Assembly (NCBI GenBank): GCA_030248195.1
Contig: JASAND010016606.1
Location: 1-64,000 of the forward strand
Reading direction: 5' to 3'
Source of the DNA: Trissonchulus latispiculum
Taxonomy: Eukaryota > Nematoda > Enoplea > Enoplida > Ironidae
DNA length: 64,000 bases
Shown here: positions 44,499 through 62,698 of the stretch, piece by piece
Layout of the letters: the number at the start of each line of letters is the position of its first letter
Position numbering within the stretch: position 1 is the first letter of the stretch
Notes under the pieces: generated by a model
What the model was told of the DNA's origin: nothing
The model's input: only the letters and a program-made list of their open reading frames with translations
Databases searched by the model: none
Made by a program: the position numbers and the translations under genes

Positions 44499-46188
44499 TC
44501 ATAAAGACTTTAAATATTGAGTGCAAAGCTTTCCATAGTAATCCAAAGGTCGAAGATCGGTCCAATTAGGATCTTTGGCCGCTTCATCAAATTCCCGAAC
44601 TTTAATAATCATGTCAAAATTTGGCAGTTTTTCAAATTCCCTAGCTTGACTAGCTTTCATAGGGCCTCCTTGATGCTCCAGAGTGCGTTGACTTGCCCAA
44701 TCTAATTCTAAAACACGATAAACAATCCATGTTCATGCTCATAGCATTTCATAACGTAATATTACACAATCAAATTTTCAGTCTTTAAAGTTAAGCAAAA
44801 TTTGCAAAAGTAAAAAATAGGACTCACTTCATTGCAACGTCAAATTTGTAATTTTTGATAAAGACTTTGTACCATTTCAGTATCTAACAAAGCTTTTCAA
44901 ACTTTCATTGCTAAGTCCTCGTCTTTTCTTCGAACTTATTAGGCTGATTCATAAGGCCCTTGGATTTTGATATAAAAAATTATCAATAAATTAGAAGTTT
45001 CATAAGAAACATACGTACCATTATGATACTGGCTTCGGACAAAGCACAAATATCGTTTGGCTTGCACGTGATATCTAACCAAATCTGTAACTTCTTTCGG
45101 AAATCCGAGTGAAGTCAGGTATTCGGCTCCAACAGCTGCATGATTTTTTATCCCGATATAGGTTCCACTGGATTCATCGATCATTCTTGAGTTACCAACT
45201 CTATCGCCAATCATGTGGCCAATGTCATGAAGGAAGGCGCCAAGAATGACCTGCAACAACAGGCACGATATTAAATTTAAACTAAATCAGATCAACATCT
45301 TTTATCTTAGCTTCGGCATGTTAATGGCCACCTTTTTCAACAGCTATTCTTTAATTGTAAAAGTTGCAACTAGGGGCGGACCACCAGCAGATTTCTTTGC
45401 CTTATAATAATAGATCTGTGACATTTATTGCCTTGGCATCCATAGTCTCAAAGACAAACATCTACACTGGAGATAAATTCACGCCACGAAGAACGTATAG
45501 AGAAGGGTTGTGTGATTCCGGTCATCTGAATCAAAGCAAAGCTGGCAAGTAATAATAAGCAAAAGATAAGCGAAATCACCATAGGTTAATAACACGGGGG
45601 ATATGGGGTGCGAGCCCTCCAGCCCGAACGAGGTATACAAGTCCTACCATCGTCAGTGGCAAAGGGTTAGGAAAAATTGGGCAGGCTGTACCCAAGAAAA
45701 AGTAGCTGGAATAAATAGTTCTTTTACACTAAATAGTCTCCCGGAATTTCTTTAGTTGGTTTTTAGTAATTTTTCAAGAAACGACCAAATTTGGATTTTT
45801 GAAACTGGTAAAGTTCTCTGCAATTTGTTTTTAATAATTGCAAGTTTGCGTTACTATTAAAGTTTGCATTAGTTTAATTCATGCTTATTGTACACGCTCC
45901 CTCAAAAACTTTTGTAGAAGGTAAAAGGGGCCATTTGAAAGTTTTTTGTGCCAAGCCCCCCAGGACGTGACCATATTAGTGTATGAAAATGCATATATAA
46001 CAGTCTCTCCTTTTTGTCAAAGACTAACATCTTACTACAGTAGAGCATCCAGCCTGCTCAGCTAGCATAGCACACTGAATGCTGTGTTGTAATTTTGACA
46101 CTGCGGCGCCAATGTAATCGCCCTGGCCTTCCTTATCCATGTACCCCAAAATCTCACGAACTCGATCTTCGACAGGAAGCAATGCCAT
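44499..46188 (-). CDS. HD-domain oxygenase-like protein (PhnZ type)
   Basis: Exons 46036-46188, 45019-45250 and 44499-44707 join in frame (phases 0 and 1) to 197 residues. The order H35, H59-D60 (LHDIGH), H88, H112 and D169 reproduces the metal ligands and spacing of the PhnZ group of HD-domain mixed-valence di-iron oxygenases. YIG at 25-27 and QGGPM near 141-145 are family hallmarks. PhnZ breaks the C-P bond of hydroxylated aminoethylphosphonate; related enzymes cleave other phosphonates or trimethyl-type substrates. Animal members are usually uncharacterised. The residue after YIG is Ala rather than Glu, so substrate handling may differ. It is compact and full length, with no signal peptide, so cytosolic. 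Introns argue against recent bacterial contamination. Confidence 0.82.
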
Positions 46189-47090
46189 AGTTACCCAAAA
46201 ACTTCAGATCACTAAACCAAAATATAAACCGTTTAAAGTCTCTGGTTTTCTCCAGTGGAACACCCGACAAATGGCTGATCAATAAAAACCCATTTTTCAG
46301 TGTGCCATGTGCTAATAGAAGATTTAGAAACAATGACTTCTAGGGGATTTTTGCGGGGCGTAGAATTCAAATTTGAGAGCGGTTAACTGTCGGACCAATC
46401 AAGTTTGTTCTGGCATTCCTCAACCGGCATAAATTTATAAAAATTTTAAAAATAGCATAAAATAGTGAGCGGGTGTATAAGCGGCAGGGAGCGAGGAAAA
46501 AGCAAGAGGGTTGGCCATGATGATAAACAAACCTCAAACTTGGATTCTTCATCCCAAAAACTCCCTGGAGTCTATTTTGTTCAAATTCTAGGATGAAATA
46601 ATAAATTTTCCCACGGGTCGGAACCACGGGGGTTGGAGAACACCAGAGCAAACTTGGTTGGTCGGACAGTAAAACTGCGCTCAAATTTGAATTCTACGCC
46701 TCCAAAAACCACATATTTTTTATTTTTTGGCCAAAAATGTTCGCAATTTTTGCAAATCTTTGGGCATATGTTGAAACGTTTCAGGGGAAGACCCCTTTTC
46801 GGAGTTGAGTAGACCCCCAGAATCGGACCCCGAATAATAATAATAATAAATAATAATAAATAATAATATGCTCTGAGCAGTTGGTAAACAGGTATAGAAG
46901 ATTGTCAAAAACATGTCTCAAAGTATTTTTCAAAAGATCGAATACATCCGACTTGAATCAAATTTGGATACTTACAGCAGACTAAAAAATGGCGTTGAGC
47001 CTGATGCGACAATACATATACTCAAAGTAGGAAGCTGCGGTAACGCCTTGGATTACTTGCTGCTCGCCTTTTATCGGCTTCTCGCTGAGA
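46189..47090. other. Intergenic region
   Basis: Upstream of the HD-domain gene. It includes an AATAATAAT microsatellite at about 46829-46868. No gene was seen. Confidence 0.45.
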
Positions 47091-48530
47091 ATAGTTGCTT
47101 CTGGTTGGTTGGATCTAAAGGGGTCTGAAACGTGTGTCGGGGGAGCACGGTCCACGGATCCTTTGGGCTCAGAATGCCCTGCGCTGGATGCGCTCTCGGT
47201 TTGATTCCGAGTTGAGTAAGCCGCGGGACGCGTCTTAAGGTGGTGGTATCCTTTTGTGCAGTGCTTTTGTGGTGATTTTTTTAAAACGCTATAACTTTCG
47301 CAATTTTGGGAGTTGCAAAGAGCTTTATACATCGTTTTAAAGCTTATTATCTGTACATTCACATGAGTTTACAGAACTGGCAAAATTAGCAAAAAAAAAG
47401 TAGCAGAAATTTTCTGACAAGCTGACATCTAACAGGATGAATATAGACCAAAAGTTTTTGAACATCGATTTCTCAAAACTGAAGAATCGGCCAAAAGTTC
47501 TTTTTTGCCACGATATGAAGGACATATGGGCCGAGGGACGTTTTTTTGATTTGGCTAAGCAGGTCTTAACGGTCGAGAAAATCGGCCAAATGCACAGTAA
47601 CACGAAATTTCCAACTTTACTTGCTACTCAATATGTTTTAGCCCAAACCAAAAAACGTCCCTCCGCAGAAGTGCGAATTTCGATTCTGCCGAAAATCTCC
47701 GGACTCCGTCGAGTAGTTTTTGAGAAATCGATGTTCGAAACAAAATAATCGCAGTTTTGCCAAAATGGTTTTTCGGCCAAATCTCTGGCTGAAAGCAATA
47801 AAGTCCGGCTAATAGGCATTCATAAAATGTGCATTTGGACGATATTTCGATTGAGTATAACTAAGCCAATTTTGTCCTTAACATGTGGCAGTAATTTTGG
47901 AAAAACTGATTTCCTCGAAAATGACCATTTTTTGACCCTAAAAACAGTTTTTTTCTTATACTGACTTAGATAGCTCAAAGGTTGTAAGAGCAAAAATGTT
48001 CATTTTCGAGTCCTCTTTCCAGCCATACCAACCAATCCCGTGTCTTGTCTACCTACTGGGAGCTTAAGGCCAAAAACCAAAAATTTCTTATCCTTTGGCC
48101 TAAGAATACGGGACTGGTCCTAAAATGTTAAGGAGCACGGAAATAGGTTAGTTCGTAAGTTTTAGCCCTTTGCGTAAAGGATTAAAGCCGTAGGGGTCAA
48201 AAATACCCGAAAGGAAACCAGCACCTTAAAGAAACCCGGGGGAGATGTAAGGGAAGCAGGCATAGGAAAGATTGATAAGCCTGCAATGGGAGTTCAGCTG
48301 ATGGCCCTGTGGTGTAGCGGTAGCATGTCTGTTTCCGGATCAGAAGGGCCGTGGTTCGATCGCCGGCTAGGCCAATTCTTTACTTTCAATGGTGAGTGAA
48401 AAGCTGAACCTCCCTCTTCCCTTCTCTCTTCTAGGTCCTGATTTCGTGGGTACAAGGGTACTTGACGCCTCCCGTTCGGGCTTGTCCTTGGTTTCTTCCT
48501 GATCCACCAGCCCTGGTAGAAGCGCTACAG
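47091..48530 (+). repeat. Copy of the dimeric tRNA repeat, split by a MITE
   Basis: 47091-47238 matches the unit part ending GACGCGTCTTAA, and 48226-48530 continues it with AAGAAACCCGGG. The two halves meet exactly at TTAA around the inserted MITE. Its tRNA-like part (about 48302-48373) has lost several paired bases. Confidence 0.7.
47239..48225 (+). mobile_element. TTAA-flanked MITE, copy 2
   Basis: GGTGGTG...CAGCACC ends between TTAA duplications (47235-47238, 48226-48229), 987 bp, homologous to 28723-29743. It sits in a repeat whose uninterrupted form is in this window (for example at about 34950), which proves insertion with TTAA duplication. Confidence 0.85.
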
Positions 48531-49207
48531 AGGTGAAAAAGGTCCCCCAATCTGTCGATCTAAATTTGATAATTTAGTCAATAAAATGACATGACTTCAA
48601 TGCACGTGTACGCTACGTTCCAGGCTGACCAGAGGGGAGAAGGTACCCTCAGCATTTATGTCGGCCACAAATATGAAATTTTCCCCTATTTATGGTCCAG
48701 TGGGACCAGTTTCCTATTTTCGATTCGTGTTTGGCACCTAAGTGCCATTATTAGCTTGATTCCCCCCTTGTCATCAATTAACCGATATTTAAGGGGCGGA
48801 CGCCTAATGGTGGAGCTGCCGAAGTAGGTTCATCACACAGCCGGTGATGGACAAATCTCCAGCCTTGTTCAAAGCCTCGGATAATTGTAAGGACAGTTAT
48901 TCGGTGTCAGCTATTCTCCCAATCAAATTTATGGAAATTACTACCGAGCTGACACTACTCCCAATCGGTTTAGAACCAACTGGAGTGAGGCGTACGGAAA
49001 AAACCTAAAAATACTTAAATGTTTTAGCAAAAAATTTTAACAAACCTTTTAACCTTTAACTTTCATTTAAAACTGCAAAGAACTGTTCAAGAAATTCACA
49101 GCTAGGAACCTTTAGTACAAGTATGTTTACTTTGTGCAACACGATAGCTTAACGCTGCGTCAGCAAGAGATAAGTTTGAACTAGACAGACGGTAACATTA
49201 GCGCGTG
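48531..49207. other. Intergenic region before the protease gene
   Basis: No gene recognised. It probably holds the protease promoter. Confidence 0.4.
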
Positions 49208-55518
<6,311 letters not shown>

Positions 55519-57029
55519 TAAGTACCTTATCTACTATCACCCCGTAAACACGTCTTCCCAGTAAAAAGTAGTTTAAGGATAGTAAACAAAATGGATCAGC
55601 GTAACGTAATTCAACCAGAAAATTGTAACTCTCGGAATCAAGTTTAACTGTTCAATTTATAAAGCATACAATTTTGTCTTCCTGATAAGAAGATAAACGA
55701 TAAAAATAGTGGAATCATAGAATAACTCCGCAACAGACATCAGAGTGCTCGGAACGGTTCCACTGGAGCCGGCAGAACCGGAATGATTTTTGGAACCGGA
55801 ACCGGAACCGGTAGCATTTGGAACCGGACCGGTTCCAGTGTAATTTGTCTCAGATGATTTGAAAAATATAACCAAAAATTCAGTTTTCAGCCTGCAAATT
55901 TTCAAAATTTCTCTAGCCTTTAAATGTGAACTTTTAGTCAGGAAATTCTGAAAATTTCTCTATCCTTTGAATGTGGTTTCCTGGAAGTTTACTCCAATAA
56001 GTAAGAGTATAACTTTTTCTGGTACATGTGTTGGTAAGTTATGCAATTACTTTTGAGCTGATTTTTTGGAGTCATCAACTTTGAAGCATTAATACTAATT
56101 GTCTACTTCTAGTTAAAAAACCATATTTACATCCAAATATAGCTTACGATAGTCTTGTTCTAATAGATACCTGGAAACTAACCTTGATGTCTAAAGTTTT
56201 CACTGAATATTAGAATTGGTCATATAGATTTCCGCATAATCTCGCACTGGAGACAACGATAACGAAAACCTGGCCGAAAACTCTTCAGATTTGTTTTCAG
56301 CAAACTCTGAAACTTCCTGTACTAACTACATATACAACGTTTCAGGAAAATCGTAGAAAAAACTTTGGTTTGTTCCTCTTAGACTGCTGTGTACCCCTTG
56401 GAAGCTTAAAATCTTAAAATTTTGCTGCAGATTGGCCAATAATTTGTTGAAATGCATCTGTGCTAAATTTCAGCGAAATCGTTTACAAACTGAAAGTTAC
56501 ACAGAGGGATTAGTCCACTTTCCTAATACCGGCAGCCTGCATTGGAGATGAAATAAAATGTTCATTAATGAATGAAGAAGGAGAGAGATTCGTATGTAGA
56601 TAGGTGTTTTCTAGGTTGTTTATGTATTCCGTATTTATGTCATGTATGGACGCTTCAGGCAAGTCTTAACGTTTATGTATTAAACTGTACATTAAGTCAA
56701 TGGTACTCAATACGATTATGTGCTACAGACACATTCATACGAGTTAGGTGCATTCACTCGCTGACCACTCTGCCAGACTGATACTAGTATTCGGCGGGCG
56801 TTGTCAGTGGCTTACCGACATACTAGTTGCAGCTTTAAGTCTTTTGAAACCGATTATTAATAATTAATGGAATGAATAAATATCTTCATTTCTAGTCCAA
56901 TAGTCATATTGTTTAAAATTTTTCAAACGTTTGGATGTTTCTTTTTCAAAATTCTCAAATGATGAAAAGTTGGAAAGGATTGCGAAAGGAAATTTTATTA
57001 TTTTAACACTTTTCACGCATGTATGCATA

Positions 57030-57250
57030 GTCACTTTTAACTCCCAGTTTTAACTCTTTTAATTATTTTAGCGAATGCACAGAGTTAATTTTGACTCTGC
57101 CAGCTTTAACTCTTTTAACCTTTATATTTAACCCTGCAGAGTTAAGATTTAAAAACAGGAAGAGTTAAATTTAACAATGCGCATTCATGGAAAGGGTTAA
57201 AAACTTCCTCTCATGTATTCTACTCTTCCCATTCGCGTAAAGGACCTTAG
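57030..57250. repeat. Degraded AGAGTTAA array
   Basis: Many AGAGTTAA/TTAACTCT words, as in the element at 32440-35787. Its ends are not clear. Confidence 0.5.
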
Positions 57251-57261
57251 TACACAGTAGA

Positions 57262-57752
57262 GTCGCAAAACTGGTCATTTTTACTGGAATCAGGACACCA
57301 AAATGAAAACGAACATTTTTTAAAAGCATTGAGCTATTTCTAACGGTTAAGTTAGTATATAAGCCAGAACGGTTGCCACTTCAATGAAATTAGTTTATTC
57401 AAAATGAAGTACAAGACAATTTTGGTTTATTTAAACTTGTTCTATTGCACATTTTACCACGTCAAATTTGCTATTTGCCAACATCAATTAGATATTAGAT
57501 AAAGTTTATTGCGAAAACTGGAGATTTCACCGAAAAATAATTCTGCAGTTTTGAGACTGCATGTAAAGATCGAAGGTTTATGATTGAATAGTGTATCAGA
57601 AATTTCACTTAGTCGCATATAATGAGGGGAATCATGAATGTACTCGTTGTAAGCATTAAATTATATGTATGTAGATCTTTTTCCAACTCCAAACATCGAC
57701 AAAATTATATAGGGTTTCAAAAACACGGCATAGATAAATAGACACCACCACC
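57262..57752 (-). mobile_element. Truncated third copy of the TTAA MITE
   Basis: Reverse orientation; ends CACCACC next to TTAA at 57753-57756. The stretch AGGACACCAAAATGAA matches the inverse of copy 1 near 29510. The far end is missing. Confidence 0.6.
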
Positions 57753-58708
57753 TTAAAATTAGTTTTGATGTTATTTACATTTATGATTTGTGCTGTGCAG
57801 CGCATTTATTTTGCGAATGCCAGATTATATAATCTTTTAAATGAATTCAAGCTTAATATACTAGTCTTAACCTTATGTCTGTCTTATTGAAAAAAACACG
57901 TGGTCACTTTTTCGAAATTTTTAATTTTTTTCGCTTTTAGAGCTAACAATATCCCTCCAATCGCGAAAAATTGGATTCCAGGTATCTGTAATATATCTTG
58001 CTGAACCTGCCGCTGCTTTAATCTAAAAAACATAAATACTTTGAACCCGCAAGATAGAGGATTGCGAGAAATTAACAAAATTCTTGGTCAGTTGTCAAAC
58101 AAAATAAATATGAGAACCAGCTAATTAGTGCCTGTGGCATACCGTGAATGCTTTATACGGTTGAACAAAATATTACCATGGTACACAGGAATGAGTTAAG
58201 GATTCAAACGTTTTACATATTCATTACACTTTTTGGCACATTTTAACACTATTAAACACAGGAGTAAAAATTAATTACTTTTTACACGTAAATTAATAAC
58301 CTTAAGCATATAACAACGTTGGGTCATAATGTTTTGATCCAACTTCTATAAAAAAACTAAAAAATTTTGAATTATAAGCGTTTTATAAAAATCTCAATTG
58401 GAACCGGAACCGGAAGCTAGAACCGGAACCGGAACTGGAAGCTAGAACCGGAACCGGAACCGGTTCCAAAAATCGGAACCGGTCCGAGCAATTAAATAAC
58501 ATTTGGAGTCAGCCCATTCACTTAAAACTGGAGAATTCCTGAATATTGAGCCACAGGTTAGGTGGCATGATACATAGTTGGATAAGTTGCATCAAGCTTG
58601 GATTTCGTCGCAGATCATTTTGCGTGGTGCCATTTAAACGATTTACCTTCCGTTTTTAGTGTGAGTGCTTAGAAAAATGGGACTACTACCAGCCTATGGC
58701 GAATTTAT

Positions 58709-60255
58709 TGATGGGGTCTAAAAGCAGGTCTAGGACCAGGAGCAGGACCACTCTCAGGACCACTGACATGGCCAAGACCAGGGGTCTAAAATCAGGACCA
58801 TCCTCAGGACCAGGACCAAGGGTCTAAACTCAAGATCACCTTTGAGGAATTAAGGATCACATTCATGATCAGACCCAGAAACAATTTCAATAGTTGGACC
58901 AGAGGACCAGATCCTGGCAGTGGTCATGAGGGTGGTTCTAAGGGTGGTCTTGGGAGTGGTCCTGAGGGAGATCTTGAAAATGGTCCTGGTTTTAGATTCC
59001 TGGTCCTGACCCCGGGAACCGTGTCAAACATAGTAGGCTAAAATATCGTATATACGATAGACTTACACGATTGGAAACCGTATAAATCATTGGGAAATAT
59101 CGTATTTTTCGTCTGCTACAATCGCAAGAAAATCGTATGCATAATTTTACTTTTTACTTCTGCAGTTCAAGGCTGACTTTCATACTGTGATGCAAATTTT
59201 GAATCAGTTGCGTGCTTAATAACAAAGTGTACTACAGCAAGCTTTAGCGGATCCTTTGATAAATCAAACAAGTAGGCCCCAAAAGGGGCAGTATTCCTTT
59301 GTAGACCTTTTCTTTATTGAATTGCGAATTTGGTTTCATTGGAGTCGCTTCGTCCTCGAAGTGTTGGAAACTCCAGATTTAGTTTACAACTTCACCTGTC
59401 TTCCCTCACCAGGGACAGCAGGCCTATGCTTGCCATGTCGGGCTGAACTTGTGATGTCCAGCGCAAGCTAGTACCCATAATCTGATTCTCTAATGCACCC
59501 ATGTGTAGCTCCCAAGCTACACTGGTGCTCAAAAATCTGCAACCGTTTAGATTGCTGACAGCCGAAGACTGCGCGACTGCTCTCAGTTCTGCTGCTTAAA
59601 TAGGTTCGAAAACCTAATTTGCATAATCCGCATGCAAAAAATTTGACCTAAGCTATCCCTGTGTTGAAGATAGGGCTTCTGAATGGAGAAATGACTCACA
59701 CTACACTAAACATAGAAGTTTCGATTTTATACATTCCTTTATTTTTATACAATAAAAACTATCACAATATTGGCCTACTTTAGCCTTGCAACAAAGATAG
59801 CCTTGATTATAGAAACTCGTATACAAATCGGATTAAAAATCGTATAAATGAAATGCTAATTTTGTATATACCATAAGACAAAAATCGTATCAAATATATC
59901 GTATAATGCGAACTAAGTTTGACACGGTTTCCTAAGGGTCGTCCTGAGGGAGGTCCTGAGGGTAGCTCTGGTGTGGTCCTGCTTTAGATTCTTGGTCCTG
60001 GATCTGATCTTGGTTTTGACTCCTGGTCCTGGTCCTGAAAGAGATCCTGAGGGTTGTCCTGAAAGTGATCCTGGTCTTAGACCATTGGTCCTGGTCCTGT
60101 TTTCAGATCCCTAGTCCTTGTCCTGAAAATGGTCCTGAGGGTGGTCCTGAAAGTGGTTCTAGTTTTAGACCCCTGATTCTGGTCCTGAGGGTGGCTGTGA
60201 AAGTGGTCCTGGTTTTAGATCATTCTAAGGGTGGTCCTGCTTCTACACCCCATCA
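58709..60255. mobile_element. TIR element with GGACCA/GGTCCT arrays and a nested element
   Basis: TGATGGGGTCTAAAAGCAGG at the left pairs with CCTGCTTCTACACCCCATCA at the right. Arrays of AGGACC (left) and GGTCCT (right) follow. A second element with ends GGAACCGTGTCAAAC/GTTTGACACGGTTTCC occupies 59015-59932 and carries repeated ATCGTAT words. Confidence 0.7.
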
Positions 60256-60325
60256 AGTAATTTCTCTACATTTCTAATGTCTTCCTTCCTTCAATGCTGC
60301 AAGTTGGTATACAAACACACTTTAA

Positions 60326-60714
60326 CAAGGGGGGGGGGGGTATAGGGGGGTACGGGACCCCTCAAAAATTGGAGGTTCGTACAAGGGCCAGCAAAATCAT
60401 GGCCAAGGGACAAGGGACAGTGCCAAAAAGGCAGGTCAAACTAGGTCAAATTAATGGAAATTTTAGCCAAAAATAGCCAAAACTTTTTAAAATCTCGAAA
60501 AATTTCCAAACAAATCGCTAAAAACTGCTTAGTTTGCTTTAAAATGGCTGTAAAACAGCTAATTTATCGCTAATTTCGCTTAAAATTGCAAATATTGTAC
60601 TTTTTCAAGGAGATTTTCTGCTTGGACCATTCCCCCAAATTTGAGATAAGGTACAAGGGCGGGTAAAATTTGGCCTAAAACAGGTACAGGACCCCTCAGG
60701 AATCGGTACCCTTG
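60326..60714. mobile_element. Short TTAA-flanked MITE
   Basis: CAAGGG...CCCTTG ends between TTAA at 60322-60325 and 60715-60718, 389 bp, with a run of Gs after the left end. Another TTAA-targeting family, unrelated in sequence to the 1-kb one. Confidence 0.65.
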
Positions 60715-60740
60715 TTAATGTATGTATACAAATGTAATAT

Positions 60741-61378
60741 CAAGAGTGCATAATTGCACTATTTATAAGAAGAAGAGTGAGCCACTAGAGGGCTCCTCTT
60801 CTTGGCATTGCCTAACGGTGCTCCGACCACAATACGCGAATGTTCCCCCGTTTGGTGGGGGGGGTATGCAAAAGGGGTCCCCGTTTGGTGGGCGGTATGC
60901 AAAAGGGGTCCCCGTTTGGGGGGGTATGCAAAAAGGGTCCCCGTTTGGTGGGGGAGGGTATGCAAAAGGGGTCCCCCGTTTGTGGGGGGGGAGGCAACCG
61001 GGGTCCCCGTTTGGTGGGGGCGTCGCCAAGTCAGACGAAGATTGGCTGAATCTGATTGGCTGTTGACGACCCTCCCCCAAACGGGGACCCCTTTTGCATA
61101 CCCCCCCACCCCCCGGGCACCTCTCTTGGCTCCCCCCCCCCCCACCAACCGGGGACCCATTTTCAAATAGAACAAAAACTACCGTAATACTCTGCTCTAC
61201 CCCCCCACCAAACGGGGAGGGGGTTTCTGCAATCTGATTGGCTGTTGACTACCCCCCCCCCCACCAAACGGGGAAACATTCGCGTAGTGTGGTCGGAGCA
61301 CCGTAACGCAATGCCAAGAAGAGGAGCCCTCTAGTGGCTCACTCTTCTTCTTATATATAGTGCAATTATGCACTCTTG
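60741..61378. mobile_element. Fold-back element with CCCCGTTTGGTGGGG arrays
   Basis: Long inverted arms (about 110-130 bp) start CAAGAGTGCATAATTGCACT and are flanked by the 7-mer GTAATAT on both sides (60734-60740, 61379-61385). The interior is a series of near-identical ACGGGGACCCCTTTTGCATA words in both orientations. Confidence 0.8.
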
Positions 61379-61814
61379 GTAATATGTCATCACACTTTCG
61401 CTAAATGATTTTCTTTATCCCAGCGCTGGATGCACTGTTTCCGTTTGTTATGATACCATTCCAGCTCATGAACTAATGGATAATTTTGGCTACTGCGAAA
61501 GTAGCTGCATATTAATGTTAAAATGCAAAAATCGACTGTATCTTACGATAGCAGGAAGATAGAATGCAAAATGTAGAGCTCAACTAGAGCTTTCGGATGA
61601 ATATAATTATAAAAATGAAAGAGATAATGCGTTGTCAGAAATAGACAAAAACCGCTCAGATCTGAAACTTTGAAATTTCAAACGGTAGTGAGCAAGTGGT
61701 TTTTGAATGCTGTAATAAATAATTTGGAAAGTTACATCAATTTTCAACGTGAACTGAGTCATCTGCGAAGGCCCTTGAAAATCGAATTTTAAAATTTTTA
61801 AATTTTTGAATTCA

Positions 61815-62030
61815 TCAGTATGCACCCACAGTATGCACCCACAACAGTATGCACCCACAACAAATTTCAAAGTTATTGGTCAAAAAATCAAAAGTTAGGG
61901 CTGGGGGGGAAGCGAAAAAGATCCAATTAAGGTGCACCAGTATGCACCCACAACAAATTTCAAAGTTATTGGTCAAAAAATCAAAAGTTAGGGCTGGGGG
62001 GGAAGCGAAAAAGATCCAATTAAGGTGGTA
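61815..62030 (+). repeat. Tandem repeats of CAGTATGCACCCACA
   Basis: Three short copies of CAGTATGCACCCACA lead into a 93-bp unit present twice in tandem (61845-61937 and 61938-62030), nearly identical. Confidence 0.75.
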
Positions 62031-62507
62031 GTGCCACTACCGAGGTGGACTTTGCACAGATACTGAGAACTAAAAACTTAATCAATCGCTTTGAAATTTG
62101 GCACATCTGTTGTTTACTATGTTCTGCATCAAACGAGCTGGCCAACTGCGCTGCGAGGACTGGCTTGCTGTCTACGCAAAAGGAAATGTATTAAAAACTT
62201 TGAAATTATTTTCTTCAATCCTCGGCGAATTCATTTGAAATTTCGCATGCAAGCTTTATTAACACATACGCTCAGGCCGTTTTTTAGTTTTTAATAAAAC
62301 TAAATTTTTTCTTTTAGCTCATTTTGAAATATTGTAAACTCCGTGTCTTGCTTAGTACTGCGTTTTTCTTAAAGCCAAGAAAACGGCCTGAGCCTATGCA
62401 GACAAAACAAATCTTGATGTGTTTTTGGATGCGAAAATGTATATTTCCTAATGTAGTGCTATCTTCGTGGTTAACTTTCCTGGAAATATCAAAATTAACA
62501 TTCCTAT

Positions 62508-62508
<1 letters not shown>

Positions 62509-62546
<38 letters not shown>

Positions 62547-62580
62547 CCCCCCCCCCCCCCCGGTTTTTTTTTTGGGGGGG
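62509..62580. repeat. Homopolymer block A36-C17-GG-T10-G7
   Basis: Successive runs of A, C, T and G with almost no other bases. It looks like a sequencing or assembly artefact, or an extreme low-complexity junction. Confidence 0.7.
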
Positions 62581-62698
62581 CGTTTATATAACACTACATG
62601 TAAATTGTCAGTTTTTATAATTAGCTTGCCGGAGATTGATCATCAAAATTTACTTATATCAGTCCCTATTTCGCAATTCACATTTCCACTCGTCAATC

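Larger units (their letters stand above)
55741..58480. mobile_element. TIR element with (GGAACC)n arrays
   Basis: TGCTCGGAACGGTTCC near the left end is matched, with one change, by the inverse of GGAACCGGTCCGAGCA at the right. GGAACC words crowd both ends. The left terminus CAGAG resembles hAT ends, but the right terminus is diverged and no duplication is clear. The interior contains older repeats. Confidence 0.6.

Noticed and set aside
60722..61175. Gly/Pro-rich frames of 100-138 codons
   Set aside because: They are translations of the fold-back element's repeats on both strands.
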